The notes below the pieces were generated by a model, which made no database searches, was not told the DNA's origin, and saw only the letters and a program-made list of their open reading frames with translations. Below, piece by piece: positions 41,286-46,252 of a DNA stretch of 46,252 nt. How positions within the stretch are numbered: the first letter of the stretch is position 1; each line of letters begins with the position of its first letter. The position numbers were made by a program, and so were the translations under genes. Location of the stretch: positions 1 through 46,252 of the forward strand of contig JACRHJ010000016.1 of the NCBI GenBank assembly GCA_016212105.1. Reading direction: 5' to 3'. This stretch comes from Nitrospirota bacterium (lineage in GTDB: Bacteria > Nitrospirota > JACRHJ01).

Positions 41286-42532
41286 GGATTTCAGGGAAGG
41301 TCATGACAGCCGGCGCGATAACGCTTCTGGCCGCGGCAGTTATATCAGTGAAGGTATTCAAGCCGGTCGAGGTAGTGTACGTCTCGCCCTTGGAGCGCCG
41401 GCTCGTCCAGGAGGTATTCGGCACGGGCACGGTCGAGGCCCGGGTGCTCGTCACGGCCGGCAGCAAGGTCACGGGCCGGGTAGTGAAGCTCTACGCCGAC
41501 CAGGGAGACTTTGTAAAAAAGGGGCAGATCCTCGCCCGGTTAGAGGGCGGCGACCTTCAGGCTCTCGTGAGCCTGGCGGACGACAACCTGAGGAAGAGCG
41601 TGTCCATGGAGACCGCGACGGACAGCGACCTCGCGCGCGCCAGGGCGGCGACGAGGGCGGCGGATGCCGCGCTGCAAAAGTCGGACGCGTCACTGAAGCT
41701 TGCCAGGCAGACCTTCGAGCGTTACGAGGCGCTTTACGGCAAAGGAGCGGTCTCTCGGCAGGACCTCGACGAGAAACAGGCCGCGCTTGACGAAGCAGCG
41801 CGCCAGAGAGAGAACCTTGAGGCCGTAAAGGCGGCGGCCGGCGCCGATGCGGAAAGGGTGAGGAATACGCTCGAAGCGGCCAGGCACGAGACGGGCGCGG
41901 GCACGGCCTCCTCGGCATACGCCAGGGCGCGTCTCGAAGACACCGTAGTCCGCGCCTCGATGGACGGCGTGGTCGTCAGCCGGGACGCGGAGGAGGGAGA
42001 CGCCGTCGTGCCGGGCAGCCCGATATTCCGCATCGCGGACCCGGCGACCGTATGGGTGAAGGCGAACGTCGACGAGGCACAGGCGGGCGGCGTCGCGCCG
42101 GGGAACGCGGCGACAGTGTACCTGAGGAGCGGCGGGAAGACGCCGATCGAGGGCAGAGTGGCGCGTGTAGCCCAGGAGTCCGACCGGGTGACGGAAGAGA
42201 CGGAGGTCGACGTTGCGTTCCCGCTGGAGGACAAGGCCAGGCTCCATCTGGGTGAACGGGCGGACGTGTATATAAAGGGCGCCGAAAGCGACGGGTACGT
42301 TATCCCGGCAAAGGCCGTCACCTTGCGGGACGGGAAAGCGGGCGTGTTCGTGGACAGAGACGGCAGGGCCGTGTTCGTGCCGGTCAGGACAGGTATCTGG
42401 ACTCCGGACTACGTGGGCATCGAGGACGGGCTCGACGGCTCCGACAGGGTGTTCCTGCTCGCGGACAGGCTTCAGGAAAGGCTGAAGGACGGGACCAGGG
42501 TGAAGTCGAGGCCGTCCGCGGAGGCGAACTGA
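41282..42532 (+). CDS. Membrane-fusion (periplasmic adaptor) subunit, DevB/HlyD type
   Basis: 416 residues. An N-terminal anchor helix (about 9-25) is followed by a biotinyl-lipoyl half motif (GTGTVEARVLVTAGSKVTGRV), a long alpha hairpin rich in Ala/Arg/Glu (about 95-215), the second lipoyl half (DTVVRASMDGVVVSRDAEEGDAV) and beta-barrel parts. It bridges an inner-membrane ABC transporter to an outer-membrane channel. It is translationally coupled to the regulator gene (ATGA). With the next two genes it has the DevB-DevC-DevA order. Confidence 0.9.
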   Translation: MRISGKVMTAGAITLLAAAVISVKVFKPVEVVYVSPLERRLVQEVFGTGTVEARVLVTAGSKVTGRVVKLYADQGDFVKKGQILARLEGGDLQALVSLADDNLRKSVSMETATDSDLARARAATRAADAALQKSDASLKLARQTFERYEALYGKGAVSRQDLDEKQAALDEAARQRENLEAVKAAAGADAERVRNTLEAARHETGAGTASSAYARARLEDTVVRASMDGVVVSRDAEEGDAVVPGSPIFRIADPATVWVKANVDEAQAGGVAPGNAATVYLRSGGKTPIEGRVARVAQESDRVTEETEVDVAFPLEDKARLHLGERADVYIKGAESDGYVIPAKAVTLRDGKAGVFVDRDGRAVFVPVRTGIWTPDYVGIEDGLDGSDRVFLLADRLQERLKDGTRVKSRPSAEAN

Positions 42533-42533
42533 G

Positions 42534-43724
42534 ATGATGGACCTTGCCGTAAGAGACCTGGGCCGCCAGCCGAGGAAGTTCGCGCTTACCTGCCTGGGGG
42601 TAGGGATGCTCATAATGGTCGTCATGAGCATGGGGGCCATTTACAGGGGCAACGTGGACGACGCGACGTCCGTCATACTGAACACCGGCGCGGACGTATG
42701 GGTCGTGCAGCGTTACACCAACGGGCCTTTCGCGGAGAGCTCGAGGGTCCCGGAAGACCTGAAGCACACCCTGCGGGGCCTGTCCGGCGTCGTGGACGCG
42801 GGCGCGCTGTCGTTCCAGAATATACAGGTCGACTGGAAGGGCAGGCCGCTGAGGCTTTTCGCCATAGGCTACGACAAGGACCTCGGCCTCGGAGGCCCGC
42901 CGAACATCGTCTCTGGGCGGCCCATACTCAACCGCCATTACGAGATGGTGGCCGGGGTGAAGTCCGGCCTGAAGCTTGGCGATGCGCTCAAGCTGGGGCT
43001 CGACGACTACAAGGTCGTGGGCCTTGTCAGGGACGTCGTCTCGACTTCGGGAGACCAGGTCATTTATCTCAACCTGCCGGACGCCCAGAAAATCCAGTTC
43101 AAAAAGGACAACGACGCCATACGGAACGACCGTGTCCGGCTCAAGGAGACACTCGCGGCGGCAGGGACCAACCCGGACGACAGGCTGGTGGAGGGTTTGT
43201 CCGGTGAGACGCACATCGTGAACGCCGTCGTCCTCAAGGTACGCAAGGGCTACCCCGCCGATGACGTGGTCAGAGAGGTCAACCGCTGGAAGCACTACCG
43301 TGCCATGCCGGCCGCCGGCCAGCTGGATATAATGACGATGGGCGTGATAAGGAAGGCGACGATGCAGCTCGGACTTTTCAGGGCCATACTCCTCGCCGTG
43401 TCCATGGCGGTCATCGCGCTGATAATCTACACCCAGACCATGGACAAAATAAGGGATATAGCGACGCTGAAACTGATCGGCGCGCCAGACAGGACCATCG
43501 TCCGGCTTATCATGGAGCAGTCCCTGCTGATGGGCTTCACGGCGTACTGGATTGGCCTCGCGGTCTTCATGGCGACATACAGGTACTTCCCCAAAAGGAT
43601 GATAGTCTATGCGATAGACCTGAAGATGCTGTTCGTGGCCGTCATGTTCATCTGCGTCCTGGCAAGCCTGGCCGGAATACGCGCGGCCCTTAAGGTCGAG
43701 CCTTCGCGGGCACTGGGAGGCTGA
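42534..43724 (+). CDS. ABC exporter permease, FtsX/DevC type
   Basis: A 396-residue FtsX-fold permease: one N-terminal transmembrane helix (about 16-38), a large periplasmic domain, and three C-terminal helices (about 275-300, 325-350, 365-385). The N-terminal LAVRDLGRQPRKFALTCLGVG and the MDKIRDIATLKLIGA loop are typical of DevC/MacB-like permeases. It starts at ATG 42534, one base after the stop of the adaptor gene. Confidence 0.9.
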   Translation: MMDLAVRDLGRQPRKFALTCLGVGMLIMVVMSMGAIYRGNVDDATSVILNTGADVWVVQRYTNGPFAESSRVPEDLKHTLRGLSGVVDAGALSFQNIQVDWKGRPLRLFAIGYDKDLGLGGPPNIVSGRPILNRHYEMVAGVKSGLKLGDALKLGLDDYKVVGLVRDVVSTSGDQVIYLNLPDAQKIQFKKDNDAIRNDRVRLKETLAAAGTNPDDRLVEGLSGETHIVNAVVLKVRKGYPADDVVREVNRWKHYRAMPAAGQLDIMTMGVIRKATMQLGLFRAILLAVSMAVIALIIYTQTMDKIRDIATLKLIGAPDRTIVRLIMEQSLLMGFTAYWIGLAVFMATYRYFPKRMIVYAIDLKMLFVAVMFICVLASLAGIRAALKVEPSRALGG

Positions 43725-43725
43725 C

Positions 43726-44415
43726 ATGACCGAAGTTGTGCGCCTTGAAAACCTCAGGAAGGTCTACGGCTCCGGTGAGACCGAGGTCGTGGCCCTCGCG
43801 GACGCGAATTTGACGCTGCACGAGGGAGAGGTCTCCGCCGTCCTCGGGCCTTCGGGCTCCGGAAAGACAACGATGCTGATGTGCCTTGGCTGCATCACCG
43901 AGCCGACCTCTGGGACGATGTCCATAGGCGGCGAGGAGGTCTATGGAGACGGCGGCTGGAAGAGGCGCGACCTGAGGCGCCTGAGGCGCGAGAAGATGGG
44001 CTTCATATTCCAGGCCCACAACCTCATACCGTTTCTGAACATCCTCGATAATGTCGTCATAGCGGCCGAGCTTGTCGGGACGCCCCGTAAGGAGTCGGCG
44101 AAAAAGGCGATGGAGCTTCTGGAATACCTCGAGGTCGCCCACCGCGCGGACAAATTCCCCGCGACGCTGTCCGGAGGCGAGAGACAGCGGGTCGCCATCG
44201 CGCGCGCCCTCGTCCACGGCCCGAGCCTGATACTCGCGGACGAGCCGACCGCGGCGCTCGACACGGACCGAGGCAGGAAGGTCGTTACGCTCCTCAAAGA
44301 CCTTGCCAGAAAGCGGGGCGTGGGCGTGATCGTCGTCACCCACGACGTGAGGATGGTCGAGGGTTTCGACAGTGTCTACCACATGAAGGACGGGGCCATA
44401 CTGGACAGCGAGTGA
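43726..44415 (+). CDS. ABC exporter ATPase, LolD/DevA type
   Basis: A 229-residue ATPase with Walker A GPSGSGKT at 41-48, Q-loop FIFQAHNL, signature LSGGERQRVAIARAL, Walker B LILADEPT and switch VVTHD. It belongs to the LolD/MacB/DevA group that drives mechanotransmission-type exporters. GGAGG precedes the ATG, and the gap to the permease is one base. The 3' end lies 18 bp before a tRNA-like island-end remnant (44434). Confidence 0.93.
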   Translation: MTEVVRLENLRKVYGSGETEVVALADANLTLHEGEVSAVLGPSGSGKTTMLMCLGCITEPTSGTMSIGGEEVYGDGGWKRRDLRRLRREKMGFIFQAHNLIPFLNILDNVVIAAELVGTPRKESAKKAMELLEYLEVAHRADKFPATLSGGERQRVAIARALVHGPSLILADEPTAALDTDRGRKVVTLLKDLARKRGVGVIVVTHDVRMVEGFDSVYHMKDGAILDSE

Positions 44416-44433
44416 AACGGGTGTTCGATACCC

Positions 44434-44564
44434 GCGATGCGGGTTTCGAACCTGCGACCCCTGCCTGGACAAGATTCGCAAGTTGGCCGCCGTCCTGATA
44501 AATCTGGCCAGCTATCGGATATCCAAGGCTATTTCTGCACTACAATGTTTGCATATTTTCCAGG
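44434..44564 (-). repeat. Second copy of the island right end, inverted orientation
   Basis: Read on the minus strand it begins CCTGGAAAATATGCAAACAT and continues TAGCTGGCCAGATTT, CGGCCAACTTGCGAATCTTGTCC and GGCAGGGGTCGCAGGTTCG, ending AAACCCGCATCGC. It aligns with 33297-33436 apart from scattered changes and a gap at the AAAGAATTCACAC part. No complete tRNA is present. It lies between the ABC operon and the 3' end of batC. Confidence 0.82.
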
Positions 44565-44592
44565 CCTTTATATCTCTTCGGGCGGCTGAGAA

Positions 44593-45348
44593 TTACCAGT
44601 CCTTCTCGACATACGGCGCGCCGGGCTTGGGCCTGCCTGAGAGCCCCGGCAGGCCGAAGCCCCGGAGCATCTGGTCTATCTCGTCCTCCCGGGTCCGCTC
44701 GTCCTTCTTGCCCGGACGGAAGTAGTTCCTGAGCCGCTTCTCCTCTCTCGCCTGCCGGTCGAGGAGCGCCTGGACCGCGTCGCTCGACATCCGCTGCTGT
44801 CCGCCCTGGCCGCCGGAGCCGCCGGTTCGGCCCTGTTTCTGTTCCTGCCCCTGCTGGCCGCCGGAGGGGTTCTGGCCCTTGCTGCTCTGGTTGGTCTGCT
44901 GTCCGCCCTTTTGCGCCTGCTTATTCTTTTCTTCCTGCTCCTTCTTTATCTTCTTCTGAGTGACGATTATATTGTACTTCGTGTCCTCGTCTTTTCTGAG
45001 CCCGTCTGCCTTGCCGTAGGCCTTCAGCGCATCCTCGTACCTGCCAAGCCGGTAAAGCGCGTCGCCCGAGTTGTAGTATGCGTCCGCCATCTTCGGGTCG
45101 AGTTCGAGCGCCTTGCCGTACTCGGAGAGCGCCCTGTCGTACTCGCCCTTCTTGTAATACGCCCCGCCGAGGTTGTAATAGGCCTCGGCCTTATCCGGGT
45201 CGTCCTCTGCCGCCTTCCGGTAGCCTCCGAGCGCGTCGTCGTACCGGCCCGCGGCAAAGGCCTCGTTGGCCCTGTCCGTCGGGCCGGACGACGGCGAGAA
45301 GCCCGCGATAAGCGGCAGGGTCAGGAGAATGGACAGGAGCCTCTTCAA
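44593..45348 (-). CDS. batC: BatC-like TPR protein, displaced from the Bat operon
   Basis: A 251-residue exported TPR protein. From TTG 45348 (GGAGG four bases upstream) it begins MKRLLSILLTLPLIAGFS, a signal peptide. Three TPRs follow (about residues 20-125: YDDALGGYRKAAEDDPDKAEAYYN, YDRALSEYGKALELDPK, YEDALKAYGKA). Then comes a Lys/Gln/Gly-rich low-complexity linker (about 140-195) and a C-terminal helix ending LRGFGLPGLSGRPKPG. This is the domain order of BatC. The Bat operon at 17791-20602 has only a truncated batC, closely similar in DNA to bases 45125-45320. The batC here is alone and ends 28 bp from an island-end remnant, which suggests relocation by recombination. Confidence 0.88.
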   Translation of the reverse strand: MKRLLSILLTLPLIAGFSPSSGPTDRANEAFAAGRYDDALGGYRKAAEDDPDKAEAYYNLGGAYYKKGEYDRALSEYGKALELDPKMADAYYNSGDALYRLGRYEDALKAYGKADGLRKDEDTKYNIIVTQKKIKKEQEEKNKQAQKGGQQTNQSSKGQNPSGGQQGQEQKQGRTGGSGGQGGQQRMSSDAVQALLDRQAREEKRLRNYFRPGKKDERTREDEIDQMLRGFGLPGLSGRPKPGAPYVEKDW

Positions 45349-45564
45349 CGGTCCTCCATGTATCGTGGATATCATGACGGCTTCATGGTACTGGTTGGTC
45401 CGCTAACACTCCGCAGCCAACCAGGCCGGTCATACGCAACCCGTGTATTATATCACGACCCGCCTGCCTGGTCGAGCATCATAATTATCTCGTGCTGAAA
45501 CACCGTCCTGCTTCATGGTGGTTGCCGCAACCGGGGAGATGCAAACGGCTACCCCATAAACGCC

Positions 45565-45592
45565 GAAGGCCCCTGCTGTCGCAGGGGCCTTC
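45565..45592. terminator. Strong hairpin, possible terminator
   Basis: GAAGGCCCCTGC-TGTC-GCAGGGGCCTTC, a perfect 12-bp stem between batC and the two-CW gene. There is no T-run of useful length on either side, so intrinsic termination is uncertain. Confidence 0.55.
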
Positions 45593-45633
45593 TTGCGTGT
45601 TGTATCTTATTGCTCGCGGTGGGACCGGTTACG

Positions 45634-45831
45634 TTAAAACCGTACAGCGTGTTCCAGATAGTACCCGCACTTGCTGCAGTGGACTATCTTTTCAACCCTG
45701 CTCGCCTTCTCCTGCTTGCCGCCGTCGCATTTAGTGCCTGTCACCTTCCAGCATTCGCGCCCTTTCTCGGGGTAGGCGGGACAGCCGCCGTTAGCCCCCG
45801 GGTCGCACTTCATGAAGTCCCAGCAGTCCAT
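45634..45831 (-). CDS. Two-CW domain protein
   Basis: A 65-residue Cys-rich protein with two CW pairs (MDCWDFMKC and ECWKVTGTKC), a CPAYP segment and a C-terminal CSKCGYY. The layout matches the two-CW family common in anaerobic bacteria, thought to bind metal; its function is not known. GGAG precedes ATG 45831. It stands alone between repeat-rich spacers. Confidence 0.85.
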   Translation of the reverse strand: MDCWDFMKCDPGANGGCPAYPEKGRECWKVTGTKCDGGKQEKASRVEKIVHCSKCGYYLEHAVRF

Positions 45832-45997
45832 CTTAAGTCTCCACGTCGGTTAAAGATGTGTTGCGGCCCATGCTGGTGATATTTAACTGTTTATGACAGG
45901 AAATGTCAACATCTATTTTTGAATGCAAGGGATATGGTAATTGCAGGTTCACAACAATACCCGTGCAGGCTATTATTAGCCCGGTAGCTAAATAGGC

Positions 45998-46239
45998 AAA
46001 CTTCCTGGACCCCGTGTCAAGCACGGGGCGACGAACAAGCACACGTCATTCCCGCCCCGGCTTTAGGCATACCGGGGTAAACTCCAGCGGGAATCCAGGG
46101 ACTTTTCTTACTTATTAATCCGGCGACTAAATATGCATATAGCTTCGACCAAAACAAAGTCACTGGATTCCCGCTTTCGCGGGAATGACGGTAGTATTGT
46201 GTCTCCCCGTGCTTGACACGGGGTCCAGGAAGTTCGCAT
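45998..46239. repeat. About 240-bp composite element with long terminal inverted repeats
   Basis: Left end CAAACTTCCTGGACCCCGTG, continuing TCAAGCACGGGG; right end CCCCGTGCTTGACACGGGG, continuing TCCAGGAAGTTCGC. The two are inverted copies. Inside are two divergent copies of the CATTCCCGC...GGGAATCCAG module. No gene is seen from 45832 to 46252. Confidence 0.87.
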
Positions 46240-46252
46240 ATTTATCCACCGT

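Noticed and set aside
44434..44470. A functional tRNA on the minus strand
   Set aside because: Only the 3' arm part matches; no acceptor or anticodon arms can be formed, so it is an island-end remnant.

Overview
The window looks like a chromosomal stretch of a high-GC, Gram-negative, type IV-piliated bacterium. The cues are a pilP-pilQ end followed by aroC, aroK and aroB, a sigma-54-driven amtB-glnK-glnA nitrogen block, a Bat-type DUF58/VWA operon, an N-terminal-rubredoxin rubrerythrin, a two-CW protein, and abundant short palindromic repeats with REP- or MITE-like cores. A Desulfobacterota- or Nitrospirota-like host fits these cues; this is an inference, because no rRNA or other phylogenetic marker is present.

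Layout. 1-3320: 3' end of a pilus operon (PilP with a tandem Pro/Ala repeat, then the PilQ secretin). 3512-7041: aromatic amino acid genes aroC, aroK and aroB, plus a small gene translationally coupled to aroB. 7095-8213: an AT-richer Fic AMPylase gene. 8440-11856: sigma-54 promoter, AmtB, P-II and glutamine synthetase with the adenylylation tyrosine. 12206-15040: a single-chain type IIG restriction-modification enzyme flanked by inverted repeats, with an AT-rich, apparently swapped specificity domain. 15195-16330: a small lipoprotein and an exported acetolactate decarboxylase. 16349-20602 (minus strand): DUF58-batA-batB, followed not by an intact batC but by an AT-rich gene for an internally duplicated zinc-ribbon protein and then a batC fragment. 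The intact batC lies about 28 kb away at 44593-45348. 20811-22782: MidA-like methyltransferase and an SDR.

22936-33445 is an approximately 10.5-kb island in the 3' end of tRNA-Val(CAC), bounded by a 45-bp direct repeat of the tRNA 3' half. It holds a phage-type switch (S24 repressor, palindromic operators, Ner-like protein, a frameshifted early gene), then a defence block: a helicase DUF1998 tail, a RecB/Cas4-like nuclease, an AbiE toxin-antitoxin pair, a TOTE primase-helicase broken by one extra G, and a Fic protein lacking the catalytic histidine but with a repeated operator. No integrase is visible. About 130 bp homologous to the island's right end recurs in inverted orientation at 44434-44564, directly beside the displaced batC.

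33633-45831: rubrerythrin, phosphohexomutase, an AT-rich GIY-YIG-like gene, TldD, a DJ-1/PfpI protein, an HtrA-like protease, and a TetR-regulated DevBCA-like ABC exporter, then the intact batC and a two-CW protein.

The parts most worth follow-up are the rearranged Bat operon with its unfamiliar zinc-ribbon protein, and the composite tRNA-Val defence island with its second end copy.
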